From contig OY781105.1 in NCBI GenBank assembly GCA_963676635.1, positions 3,968,001 to 4,032,000 of the forward strand: DNA of 64,000 bases, in the 5' to 3' direction. Source of the stretch: GCA-002708315 sp963676635. Lineage in GTDB: Bacteria; Bacteroidota; Bacteroidia; Bacteroidales; F082. The number at the start of each line of letters is the position of its first letter. Position 1 is the first letter of the stretch. The notes under the pieces are model-generated. The model saw only the letters and a list, made by a program, of their open reading frames with translations. It had not been told where the DNA came from and did no database searches. Positions 8,465 to 17,330 of this stretch are shown one piece after another. The position numbers and the translations under genes are program-made.

Positions 8465-9689
8465 CGATTACAGAATAGCACCTGAGATAAAGAAAAGCCT
8501 GAAAAAGCTGAATTATAAGCGACCTACAGATATTCAGTTTAAAGCAATACCACATGTCCTGCAAGGTGAGGATGTGCTGGCAATAGCACAAACAGGAACA
8601 GGAAAAACTGTTGCTTATGCACTACCCATTATTCATCTGATTGATCAGCAAAAAAAAGCAGGGGTAAAGCGGGCAATTATGTGTGTGGTGATGGTTCCTA
8701 CCCGCGAGCTTGCTATGCAGGTTGATGAAGTATTCAGACAGCTTGCTGAGTACACAAAAGTAAAGGCTATAGCAATTTACGGTGGTGTTGATCAGGACCC
8801 TCAGATAAAAAGGCTTGTGAAAGGTGTTGATATTGTAATTGCAACTCCCGGCAGACTGTTCGACCTTACAAGCCAGGGATATCTGAAGCTTAAATCTGTT
8901 AAGGTAGCTGTGCTGGATGAGGCAGATCATATGCTCGATCTGGGTTTTATTAATGATATTAAGAATCTTGTGAGATTTATTCCTAAGACCCATCAAACGT
9001 TGTTTTTTTCGGCCACTATCGATAAGAAGATCAAGAAAATTGCATATTCGCTGGTGACTAATCCCATACGCATTCAGATATCACCAAAAGACCCGGTAGC
9101 AAAGAATATTGAACATGCTGTTGCTATGGTGGAAATGGATGATAAGCGATTCTTCCTGGAGCGTTTTATTAATGAAAATTATCAGAGTAAGATATTGGTG
9201 TTTGTGCGGACAAAAGTAAGGGCAGAGCGTGTTCAAAAAGCAATGGAACGTGTAAATATAGCAACTGAAGTTATTCATGGTGGTAAAGAACAGAAGGATA
9301 GAACTCAGGTTTTGGATAAATTCAGGAAAGGAGAAATTAAAGTCCTTATTGCTACTGATGTGAGTGCACGTGGTATAGATATTCCTAATGTGGATTTTGT
9401 GATTAACTATGACTTGCCAGTCCAGACAGAGAATTATGTTCACCGCGTGGGTAGAACAGGACGTGCTGCTCAAAAAGGACAGGCAATATCTTTCTGCAGT
9501 TCTGATGAAAAAAGTTTATTGTCAGATATTGAGTCATATCTTGATAAACCAATAAATAAACTTCAAGTCAGTAAAAATGATTATCTGGAGACTGTAAAGC
9601 TTTCAGGTGAAAGTCATTCGGATTGGAAAACTCTTATAAAAGAGAATGAAGAGTTGGATTCTAAGCGAAAGAAAAAGAAAAAAAAGTAG
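8454..9689 (+). CDS. DEAD-box ATP-dependent RNA helicase
   Basis: 411-aa DEAD-box helicase with the motif series in order: Q motif (about residues 17-25, PTDIQFKAIP), motif I AQTGTGKT, PTRELA, TPGR, motif II DEAD, motif III SAT, motif V ATDVSARGID and motif VI HRVGRTGRA. A short Lys-rich tail (SKRKKKKKK) is typical of RhlE-like members and may bind RNA. Expected role: RNA remodelling in ribosome assembly or RNA decay (family knowledge). ATG 8454 overlaps the hydrolase stop region. Past the gene, 9690-9857 contains no further ORF. Confidence 0.92.
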   Translation: MKFDDYRIAPEIKKSLKKLNYKRPTDIQFKAIPHVLQGEDVLAIAQTGTGKTVAYALPIIHLIDQQKKAGVKRAIMCVVMVPTRELAMQVDEVFRQLAEYTKVKAIAIYGGVDQDPQIKRLVKGVDIVIATPGRLFDLTSQGYLKLKSVKVAVLDEADHMLDLGFINDIKNLVRFIPKTHQTLFFSATIDKKIKKIAYSLVTNPIRIQISPKDPVAKNIEHAVAMVEMDDKRFFLERFINENYQSKILVFVRTKVRAERVQKAMERVNIATEVIHGGKEQKDRTQVLDKFRKGEIKVLIATDVSARGIDIPNVDFVINYDLPVQTENYVHRVGRTGRAAQKGQAISFCSSDEKSLLSDIESYLDKPINKLQVSKNDYLETVKLSGESHSDWKTLIKENEELDSKRKKKKKK

Positions 9690-9857
9690 AAAACAGGGGC
9701 AAACAACCATTGTTTCAAAAACTTCCGTTTTCTTTAATTTCTTATCGCAAACGTTGCAATCAACCCTGTTTTTAAGAAAAATACTTAAAACCAGTTAAAA
9801 ACAGATTAAATCTACTTTAATTCCTGATTCAGTACAGTTATTTTGTTTAAATTGCAA

Positions 9858-9865
9858 TACTTTTG
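9858..9865 (+). promoter_or_regulatory. -7 element upstream of glycogen operon
   Basis: TACTTTTG is an exact TAnnTTTG match about 65 bp before the debranching-enzyme ATG. A weaker alternative is TACTTT directly at the ATG (9925-9930), with TTTG at 9899-9902. Confidence 0.5.
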
Positions 9866-9930
9866 CTAAATACTTAAACAATTTCTTTTTGTTTAAAATT
9901 TGAGTTTGTTAAACCTTAGATTGTTACTTT

Positions 9931-11877
9931 ATGAGTTATATTGATTTTAACAAAGCACAACTAATAAACCTGAAATACTCGCTTAACCGTGAATTACTTC
10001 GTACCAACAGAGCAGGAAGTTATGCCAGCACCAGTATTATTACTACTAATACCAGAAAATATCATGGTATGCTTGTTGTTCCTCAACCGAATATAGATGA
10101 TAACAATCATGTGCTTCTTTCTGAATTGGATGAAACAATTATTGCCAATGACTTCGAATTCCATGTAGGAATGCGTATGTATCCCGGTGGCCATTGTGAG
10201 CCGAAAGGACATAAATATCTTAAAGAGTTTATCTCTGATCCTACACCAAAGCTTAGGTACAGGATGGGTGGTATTGTCTTTTCTAAGGAATTTATATTTG
10301 CCACTAACGAAGACAGGGTTTTTATTAAATATACGCTGGAGAGTGCGCACCAGGTGGTTACTTTCAGACTAAAACCTTTACTTGCTTTCAGAAGTGTTCA
10401 TGACCTAAGTAAAGTAAATGATTATGCTAATAAAGGTTATAATGAGGTAAAGAACGGTGTAAGCTGGCAGATGTATGAAGGTTATTCGCCTGTTGTTATG
10501 CAGTTTAGTGCTAAGGCTGATTATTTTCATGCGCCCGACTGGTATTACGGTGTTGAATATATTCGCGAAAGCGAACGTGGTTATGATAGTGTTGAGGATT
10601 TGTTTGCTCCCGGTTATTTCGAAACTAAGCTTTCTGCTGGTGAGTCTATTGTTATTTCAGCCGGACTGGAGCAAAAGAATGCAGCTTATCTCGAACGTCA
10701 GTGGAATGCTGAGGTAAAGAAACGTACTCCACGTGATAACTACGAAAACTGTCTGACTAATGCTGCTGAAGAGTTTATTATCAGAAACAACGAGCATACT
10801 GAAGTGGTGGCTGGTTACCCATGGTTTGGACGCTGGGGCAGAGATACGTTTGTTGCTTTACCCGGACTGACTCTAACACGTAATGACGTGAAGTCTTTTA
10901 AAGAAGTTACCAACACAATGGTTTCTGAACTGAAAGACGGACTGTTTCCAAATGTAGGCCGTAAAGGCAGAGCTGTGTATAATAGTATTGATACATCACT
11001 GTGGTTCTTCTGGGCGTTGCAGAAATTGCAGGCGCATCCGAATAAAAGAGTGAATATCTGGAAAGAGTGGGGTGGTGCTATGAAGAGTATCCTTGAGAGC
11101 TTCAGAGAAGGCACTCTTTACAATATAAAAATGCATGACAATGGTCTTGTTTGGGGTGGTGAACAAGGTCATGCATTGACATGGATGGACGCTGTTGTTA
11201 ACGGTGTACCCGTAACCCCTCGTCATGGTTATGCTGTTGAGATTAACGCTTTATGGTATAACGCAGTTTGCTTTAGTCTTGAGTTGGCTAAAAAGCAAAA
11301 TGATTTAGAGTTTGTTGCCAGCTGGGAGAAATGGCCTGAAATTATTAAAGAGTCATTTGTGAATACTTTCTGGGATGAGAAAGAAGGCTATCTTGCCGAT
11401 TGCGTTCTGGATGGCAAAAGAGATATGACTGTGCGTCCTAATATGATATTTGCTGTATCATGTGAATATTCACCACTGACAAAAAACCAGGGATTTTCTG
11501 TTATTAACAAAGTAAGGAGTGAATTGCTTACAAGTCGTGGATTAAGAACATTATCACCAAAGAGCAGTAATTATCATGGGATTTATGCAGGAAATCAGGA
11601 ACAACGTGACCTTGCTTACCATCAGGGAATTGTATGGCCATGGCTGCTGGGAGCTTATGCAGAGTCTGTTCTTAAAGTGCTTGGTAAGTCAGGATTAGAT
11701 GAGGTTACTGCCTTGTATGAGAACTTCGAGGAAGTGATGACATCTGATGGTATTGGGACTATATCTGAAGTATATGATGGTGATCCTCCTCATAAAGCAG
11801 GGGGCGCAATATCTCAGGCATGGTCGGTTGCAGAGATACTTAGAATTAAGAATATGATTGACAGTTATACAGAATAA
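9931..11877 (+). CDS. Glycogen debranching enzyme (amylo-alpha-1,6-glucosidase type)
   Basis: 648-aa GDE-type debranching enzyme. The N-terminal GDE_N-like beta domain covers about residues 15-230 (LLRTNRAGSYASTSI; NTRKYHGMLVVP), and the C-terminal (alpha/alpha)6 barrel about 270-640 (AGYPWFGRWGRDTFVALPGL; QGIVWPWLLGAY). In this family the barrel, with Asp and Glu acid catalysts, hydrolyses alpha-1,6 branch points in glycogen. No signal peptide, so cytoplasmic. It is the first of three tightly spaced genes (34 nt to the next) matching the conserved Bacteroidota glycogen operon. A debranching enzyme beside a glycosyltransferase and a GH57 enzyme suggests storage-polysaccharide turnover. Confidence 0.92.
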   Translation: MSYIDFNKAQLINLKYSLNRELLRTNRAGSYASTSIITTNTRKYHGMLVVPQPNIDDNNHVLLSELDETIIANDFEFHVGMRMYPGGHCEPKGHKYLKEFISDPTPKLRYRMGGIVFSKEFIFATNEDRVFIKYTLESAHQVVTFRLKPLLAFRSVHDLSKVNDYANKGYNEVKNGVSWQMYEGYSPVVMQFSAKADYFHAPDWYYGVEYIRESERGYDSVEDLFAPGYFETKLSAGESIVISAGLEQKNAAYLERQWNAEVKKRTPRDNYENCLTNAAEEFIIRNNEHTEVVAGYPWFGRWGRDTFVALPGLTLTRNDVKSFKEVTNTMVSELKDGLFPNVGRKGRAVYNSIDTSLWFFWALQKLQAHPNKRVNIWKEWGGAMKSILESFREGTLYNIKMHDNGLVWGGEQGHALTWMDAVVNGVPVTPRHGYAVEINALWYNAVCFSLELAKKQNDLEFVASWEKWPEIIKESFVNTFWDEKEGYLADCVLDGKRDMTVRPNMIFAVSCEYSPLTKNQGFSVINKVRSELLTSRGLRTLSPKSSNYHGIYAGNQEQRDLAYHQGIVWPWLLGAYAESVLKVLGKSGLDEVTALYENFEEVMTSDGIGTISEVYDGDPPHKAGGAISQAWSVAEILRIKNMIDSYTE

Positions 11878-11911
11878 GCATTGTGGTTTTAACTGAAATA
11901 TTTTTTTTAAT

Positions 11912-13207
11912 ATGCGAATACTAATGTTTGGGTGGGAGTTCCCACCACATATCACCGGAGGACTGGGAACAGCCTGTTATGGACTAACAAAAGGACTGGC
12001 AAAACATGATGTTGATGTTATTTTTGTGGTACCTAAAGCTTATGGTGATGAAAGCCAGGAAGCTGTTAGGATTGTTAACGCCAGTGACATACCTTTTGAC
12101 ATGAAGGATGAGAAGTACAATGAGTACTGGAGCAGGATCAAATACATGGAAGTTGGTTCTAACATTATTCCTTATGTGTCTCCGGAGGAATTTACCCGCA
12201 TGTATGAGAAAGATAAAAAAGAAGGTGAAGAATATACATCCAATGTGTTTTCTAAAAGCTATAAGTTTTCAGGGAAATATGGCCCTAATCTTATGGAAGA
12301 GATATCGCGCTATGCTTTGATAGGATCTGCTATCTCACTAAATGAGGAATATGATATTATCCATGCTCACGACTGGCTTACTTATCCTGCCGGAGTCGCT
12401 GCCAAAGAATCAACAGGCAAGCCTCTGGTAGTGCATATGCACGCTACTGAATACGACCGCAGTGGTGAGAATAATATCAACACTGTTGTATTTGATATTG
12501 AAAAGGAAGGTATGGAAAAGGCTGACACTGTGATTACTGTTAGCAACCTTACCAGAAATACTGTTGTGAATAAATATGGAATCGATCCTGCAAAAGTGAT
12601 TACTGTGCATAATGCTGTTGAACAGGATATGTTTAGTGAGATCGCCGATGTTAAAAGGAGCCTTAACGAGAAGGTAGTTACTTTCCTTGGAAGGATTACC
12701 TTTCAGAAAGGGCCTGAGTACTTTATAGAGGCTGCTGCAAAAATTCTTAAAAGGGATAATAACGTACGCTTTGTAATGGCTGGCTCGGGTGATATGCTTA
12801 ATAAAATGATTGAGCGTGTTGCTAACCTGGGTATAGCTGATAAGTTTCACTTTACTGGTTTTCTGAAAGGGGAACAAATTGACAGAATGTTCGCCCTTAG
12901 CGATGTTTTTGTAATGCCTTCTGTTAGTGAGCCATTTGGTATTGTACCACTCGAAGCTATGAGATCAAATGTTCCGGTTGTTATTTCAAAGCAATCTGGT
13001 GTAGCTGAGATTCTTGAACATGCTCTTAAAGTAGATTTCTGGGATGTAAACGCAATGGCAGATGCTATTTACGGCCTTTGTCATTATGAACCTGTTGCCA
13101 GAATGTTTAAAGAACATGGTAAAACAGAAGTGGAGAACCTTAAATGGGAGAATGCCGCATTTAAAATAAAAGAACTATATAAACCATTAATGCCGAAATC
13201 ATTATAA
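11912..13207 (+). CDS. Glycosyltransferase, glycogen-synthase-like (GT4/GT5 type)
   Basis: 431-aa GT-B glycosyltransferase. The N-terminus MRILMFGWEFPPHITGGLGT carries the glycine-rich GGLG loop that binds nucleotide-sugar in starch/glycogen synthases. The C-terminal domain (about 245-420) shows TFLGRITFQKGPEYFIEAA and the E-X7-E motif region PSVSEPFGIVPLEAM. Its place between the debranching enzyme and the GH57 enzyme points to alpha-glucan synthesis in the cytoplasm. The donor (UDP- or ADP-glucose) cannot be told from the sequence. Gaps of 34 and 21 nt to its neighbours indicate one transcript. Confidence 0.87.
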   Translation: MRILMFGWEFPPHITGGLGTACYGLTKGLAKHDVDVIFVVPKAYGDESQEAVRIVNASDIPFDMKDEKYNEYWSRIKYMEVGSNIIPYVSPEEFTRMYEKDKKEGEEYTSNVFSKSYKFSGKYGPNLMEEISRYALIGSAISLNEEYDIIHAHDWLTYPAGVAAKESTGKPLVVHMHATEYDRSGENNINTVVFDIEKEGMEKADTVITVSNLTRNTVVNKYGIDPAKVITVHNAVEQDMFSEIADVKRSLNEKVVTFLGRITFQKGPEYFIEAAAKILKRDNNVRFVMAGSGDMLNKMIERVANLGIADKFHFTGFLKGEQIDRMFALSDVFVMPSVSEPFGIVPLEAMRSNVPVVISKQSGVAEILEHALKVDFWDVNAMADAIYGLCHYEPVARMFKEHGKTEVENLKWENAAFKIKELYKPLMPKSL

Positions 13208-13228
13208 CTAAAATAATACCAATCAGAT

Positions 13229-14803
13229 ATGAAATCAATATGTTTTTATTTCCAGGTGCACCAGCCATACAGACTAAGAACTTACCGTTTCTTTGATATA
13301 GGGGCAAAGCACAACTATCTTGATGACTACACCAATGAAATGATATTGAACAGAGTAGCTGAGAAAAGTTACCTGCCAATGAATAATCTTCTTCTGGAGC
13401 TTATTGAGAAGCATGGTGATGATTTTAAAGTGAGCTTTTCTGTTTCCGGTGTAGCAATCGACCAGTTTGAAGCCTATCATCCTGAGATTATTGATAGCTT
13501 TAAAAAGCTTGCAGCAACTGGTAATGTGGAGTTCCTGGCTGAGACATATTCACATTCTCTGGCTTCTTTGAAAAGTAATAAAGAGTTTAAACGTCAGGTG
13601 GACATGCATGCTGCCAAGATTGAAGAGCTTTTCGGTGTAAAACCTGTTACTTTCAGAAATACTGAGCTGGTTTATTCTGATGATATTGGTGCTGCTGTTG
13701 CTGATATGGGTTATGAAACAATGCTCACTGAAGGTGCTAAGCATGTGCTGGGATGGAGAAGTCCGAATTATCTGTATCAAAATGCGATAAATCCAAAGCT
13801 TAAGCTGCTTCTTAAGAACTACAGACTTAGTGATGATATCGCTTTCCGTTTTTCTGATCAGAGGTGGAAAGAATGGCCGCTGACTACCGATAAGTTTGTT
13901 AACTGGCTTGCTGACACAGATCCCGATCAACAGGTTATCAACCTTTTTATGGATTATGAAACCTTTGGCGAACATCAGTGGGCTGAAACAGGTATATTTG
14001 ATTTTATGAGAGCTCTGCCTGAGAAGTTATTTGAAAAAACAGACTTTAAATTTGCTACTCCACGTGAAATTGTAGCTGAAATCAAGCCTAAAAGTCCTGT
14101 TTATGTACCAAATCCTATTTCCTGGGCTGATGAGGAACGTGACTTAACGGCATGGCTGGGTAATGATATGCAGGATGAGGCTTTCGCTAAACTGTATGAA
14201 CTGGAAGAGAAGATTAATAACTGCCCTGATGAGAGTATTCAGAAAGACTGGCTATATCTGCAAAGCTCAGATCATTTCTATTATATGTGTACTAAATGGT
14301 TCAGTGATGGTGATGTTCATAGTTACTTTAATCCTTATGGATCTCCTTATGACGCATTTATTAATTATATGAATGTGTTGTCTGACTTTATTCTGAGAGT
14401 TAACAATTGTCCGAAATCTGGTAAATCTGAATATTCTGAGTTTAAAGAGAAAGTATCGAAAGTTGCTGATAAGGTAGAGAATGTTGCACGTAAAACTGCG
14501 AAGACAACATCAGAGAAAGCGAAGTCAACTTTTAAAAAAGGTAAAGATATGAAGTTTGACGACATTAAAGATATGTCGGATACTGCTGTTAAAAAACTAT
14601 TACGTGAAATAAAGATAGAGGAGCTGACAGTTGCTTTAAAAGATGCTGAAAAGGAACTGGTGGAAAAAGTTCTGCCAAACCTGAGTAAACGTGCACGTTC
14701 TAAATATAATGAGTTGGAAAGTGAAATTAAAAAGGTAAATAAGAAAGATATTAAAAAGGTACAAAAGGATATCGAAACCAGGATTAAAAATATCTTTAAG
14801 TAA
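13229..14803 (+). CDS. GH57 alpha-amylase/4-alpha-glucanotransferase-like protein with Lys-rich C-terminal extension
   Basis: 524 aa. Residues about 1-395 form a GH57 catalytic region: FQVHQPYRLR is conserved region 1 with its His; FRNTELVYSDD has the candidate nucleophile Glu; MDYETFGEHQW has the candidate acid Asp. GH57 enzymes act on alpha-glucans, so this is probably the amylase/glucanotransferase of the glycogen operon. Residues about 400-524 are unlike the catalytic part: highly charged, Lys/Glu-rich and predicted helical (SEKAKSTFKKGKDMK; KVNKKDIKKVQKDIETR), resembling phasin-like or apolipoprotein-like helices. I infer attachment to glycogen granules or self-association; this is not proven. 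It ends the operon, followed by a terminator. Confidence 0.87.
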   Translation: MKSICFYFQVHQPYRLRTYRFFDIGAKHNYLDDYTNEMILNRVAEKSYLPMNNLLLELIEKHGDDFKVSFSVSGVAIDQFEAYHPEIIDSFKKLAATGNVEFLAETYSHSLASLKSNKEFKRQVDMHAAKIEELFGVKPVTFRNTELVYSDDIGAAVADMGYETMLTEGAKHVLGWRSPNYLYQNAINPKLKLLLKNYRLSDDIAFRFSDQRWKEWPLTTDKFVNWLADTDPDQQVINLFMDYETFGEHQWAETGIFDFMRALPEKLFEKTDFKFATPREIVAEIKPKSPVYVPNPISWADEERDLTAWLGNDMQDEAFAKLYELEEKINNCPDESIQKDWLYLQSSDHFYYMCTKWFSDGDVHSYFNPYGSPYDAFINYMNVLSDFILRVNNCPKSGKSEYSEFKEKVSKVADKVENVARKTAKTTSEKAKSTFKKGKDMKFDDIKDMSDTAVKKLLREIKIEELTVALKDAEKELVEKVLPNLSKRARSKYNELESEIKKVNKKDIKKVQKDIETRIKNIFK

Positions 14804-14922
14804 AAAAACAGGATGTCTTTATGATATCCATTCTTGTCTTTCTTCGTGGTTATAGCGAAGTAAAGATTCCGGGAGTTAAATCCCGGGGTTATTACTATTT
14901 GTTTTTGAGTTAAATAGTATTT

Positions 14923-14957
14923 CGGGCGCCTCACCCAAGGGCGTCCGATTTTTTTAA
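14923..14957 (+). terminator. Terminator of glycogen operon
   Basis: CGGGCGCC (14923-14930) pairs with GGGCGTCCG (14939-14947), with one G-T wobble and a loop of about 8 nt, followed by seven or more T. A second, weaker inverted repeat (GGGA/TCCC near 14871-14886) precedes it. The genes on either side converge here. Confidence 0.75.
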
Positions 14958-15024
14958 TAAGAAATTTTTAGTTTTATAACTTGGGTTTGTTATGAACTTT
15001 TTGTCCCTGTCCAAAGCAATGCCA

Positions 15025-15444
15025 TCAATATACAAGTATCGCCCTTTCCGGATTAAAAGTAATAAATGTATTAGCAAGAAAGTTCCAGATAGTAACAATA
15101 CCAATGGCAAATATTTTGGCAATGTAGAAGTTCATTTTGAATTTGCTTACCAGAAGCCAAAGTATCAGAGTGTTGATACCAAGTCCGATAAGGGAAATGA
15201 TAAAAAATTCTGTGAACTCAACCATTACCTTGGGGTTGTGGCTTTGGTAAGTCCATACACGATTCAGAAAGTAGTTGGATGTGGCTGCTGAGATAAAGCC
15301 AATGGCGTTGGCTACATATTTAGGGATTTTAAGAATTTCCTTACAGATATAAGTTATCCCAAAGTCTACAAAAACTCCTGAGAAACCTACTGCTCCGAAT
15401 TTAATAAACTTAAATAAATATTCCTGACTCAACAGTTTATCCAT
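15025..15444 (-). CDS. GtrA-family membrane protein
   Basis: 139-aa protein with four predicted membrane helices and the GtrA/DPMS signature near the N-terminus (FIKFGAVGFSGVFVDFG; YKEILKIPKYVANAIGF-like region; NFLLNRVWTY-like SNYFLNRVWTYQSHN). GtrA-family proteins take part in moving polyprenyl-linked sugars across the inner membrane or in cell-surface polysaccharide synthesis; no partner glycosyltransferase is adjacent. It starts 9 nt after the M28 peptidase stop, so the two are probably co-transcribed. Confidence 0.85.
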   Translation of the reverse strand: MDKLLSQEYLFKFIKFGAVGFSGVFVDFGITYICKEILKIPKYVANAIGFISAATSNYFLNRVWTYQSHNPKVMVEFTEFFIISLIGLGINTLILWLLVSKFKMNFYIAKIFAIGIVTIWNFLANTFITFNPERAILVY

Positions 15445-15453
15445 AACAACAGT

Positions 15454-17235
15454 TTAAAGCAGCACCATTAGAATAACCTCTTTTCCCTCACGGATTACGT
15501 CAACACTAATGCGTTGGCCTTTTTTGAGTTTTTTCAATCGTGCCATATAATCATAAATATTTGTCACAGGCATGCCTTCGATAGCAACAATCCTGTCGCC
15601 TGTTTTCATTCCAGACTTATCTGCCGGGCCACCAGGTGTTACTCCATCAACACGCAAGCCATCAGTCTTAGCAGAAGCAAAGTCGGGCATAATGCCAAGC
15701 TTAACCTTTAGCCCGCCACGACCTCTCGTGGCTTTATTCTTATCTTCACCTGCCTGTTTATAAACAAGCTTATCACTGTTAGATGCAAGATACTTCACAA
15801 TAGGATAAACAAAATCGAGAACAGCCTGCTCACCTTCATAGTTAATGCGATCAGCATCATCGAGGGGAGTGTGGTAATCTTTGTGGGCGCCCGTAAAGAA
15901 GAACATCACCGGCACATGTTTTCCATAAAAACTGGAATGATCACTGGCACCATAACCTTCAGGCGAGTGAACAAAGTTAAAGTTGTAGTCGGTTTCGAAA
16001 TTACCAAGTAGTTCTTCCATGCCTTCTGCCGTACCTGTTCCATTAATCATAAGTGATTTATCTTCATCCAGTCTGCCAAGCATATCGAAATTAACCATAG
16101 CCACAATGCTGTCCATATTAATTAAAGGATTGGCAACAAAGTGTTTTGATCCCAGCAGTCCCATCTCTTCAGCGCCAAACGTCATGAAAATAATACTACG
16201 TTTTGGCTTATCATTATCGGCAGCAAAGTCACGTGCAATTTCTATAACAGCAGCAACTCCTGATGCATTATCATCAGCTCCGTTATGAACGGCAATACTA
16301 TCAGGCATACGTGATCCTGAACCATGGCCTCCCATTCCCAGATGATCATAATGAGCACCAACCACAATGTATTCGTTTTTAAGCTGTGGGTCAGATCCCT
16401 CCAGCATAGCAACAACATTGTGAGTACTTACTTCAATGCGGTTAATATCTGTTGTGGCTTCCAGTGTTTTGCCTGTTTCGAATGCAACCGGCTTTCTGGT
16501 TGTAAGTATTTCATCTTCAATTTGAGTGATGCTTCTTCCAAGAATAGAGTCAGCAAGTGCCCTGGAAATGTTTATAGCAGGCAGTCCCATTACAGAGCTT
16601 ACCCTGTTGTTTTCAGCAGGCATAAGAGCATCACTATCTGCTGATTTCGCACCTTCAACGTAAATAATACCAGCAGCATTTTTGTCTTTAGCAGTGATAA
16701 GCTTATCACGATCTCTCCCATAAGGGATAAAAACGCTGCTGTCGTTGTCAGGCTCAGGATCATCTGTTAGCACCATTACCCATTTTCCGGAAACATCTGT
16801 ATTATAATAGGAGTCCCATGTTATACTGTCTTCTTCCATCTCAATACCATAGCCGACAAATACCACTTCGGCACTGGTGGTAGCATCAGATGAAAATGAC
16901 ATTGGCTGGAAATCTGTACCCTGTGTATATTCTTTATTGTTGAACGTTAAAGAGTTCTTATCTCCCGGTTCAACGGCAGTAACAACAGTAAAATACTGAA
17001 AACCGTTGTTAGCCAATGGTGTGAGTCCTGCGTTGACAAACTGATTGCGGATATATGTGGCAGCAAGGGAATCGCCTTCAGTTCCTGGTTTCCTGCCTTT
17101 TAATGAATCTGATGCGAGATAATATATATGATTTTTAAGACCATTAATGGCAGCATCTTTTGTTGTTTGCCCTGTTGAGAGCATATTTGATAAAAGTAGT
17201 GTAATTAGTAAAATAAGTGAGTAATGGTGTTTCAT
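15454..17235 (-). CDS. Secreted M28-family zinc peptidase with C-terminal PDZ domain
   Basis: 593 aa. A signal peptide spans residues 1-22 (LILLITLLLSNMLSTGQ). A protease-associated-like insert (about 110-260) precedes the M28 peptidase domain (about 270-480) with GAHYDHLG (Zn His), HNGADDNASG (bridging Asp), TFGAEEMGLLGS (catalytic Glu pair), NFDMLGR (Zn Asp) and GASDHSSF. A PDZ domain occupies about 505-593 (GGLKVKLGIMPDF; DGVTPGGPADKSGMKTGDRI; IYDYMARLKKLKKGQ). Probably an envelope or secreted aminopeptidase degrading peptides. All M28 metal-ligand motifs appear intact. It is the first gene of a minus-strand pair with the GtrA gene. Confidence 0.92.
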   Translation of the reverse strand: MKHHYSLILLITLLLSNMLSTGQTTKDAAINGLKNHIYYLASDSLKGRKPGTEGDSLAATYIRNQFVNAGLTPLANNGFQYFTVVTAVEPGDKNSLTFNNKEYTQGTDFQPMSFSSDATTSAEVVFVGYGIEMEEDSITWDSYYNTDVSGKWVMVLTDDPEPDNDSSVFIPYGRDRDKLITAKDKNAAGIIYVEGAKSADSDALMPAENNRVSSVMGLPAINISRALADSILGRSITQIEDEILTTRKPVAFETGKTLEATTDINRIEVSTHNVVAMLEGSDPQLKNEYIVVGAHYDHLGMGGHGSGSRMPDSIAVHNGADDNASGVAAVIEIARDFAADNDKPKRSIIFMTFGAEEMGLLGSKHFVANPLINMDSIVAMVNFDMLGRLDEDKSLMINGTGTAEGMEELLGNFETDYNFNFVHSPEGYGASDHSSFYGKHVPVMFFFTGAHKDYHTPLDDADRINYEGEQAVLDFVYPIVKYLASNSDKLVYKQAGEDKNKATRGRGGLKVKLGIMPDFASAKTDGLRVDGVTPGGPADKSGMKTGDRIVAIEGMPVTNIYDYMARLKKLKKGQRISVDVIREGKEVILMVLL

Positions 17236-17259
17236 AATTATTATTTAGAAAAATTCCTG

Positions 17260-17267
17260 CAAATATA
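17260..17267 (-). promoter_or_regulatory. -7 element for the M28 peptidase gene
   Basis: Reads TATATTTG on the minus strand, an exact TAnnTTTG match 24 bp upstream of the ATG at 17235. No clear -33 element was found. Confidence 0.5.
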
Positions 17268-17330
17268 ACATAGAAATTAGTAAAATGTTGTGTGGTTATA
17301 AGCATATCTTGGGAAGGAGTGAAGATGAAC

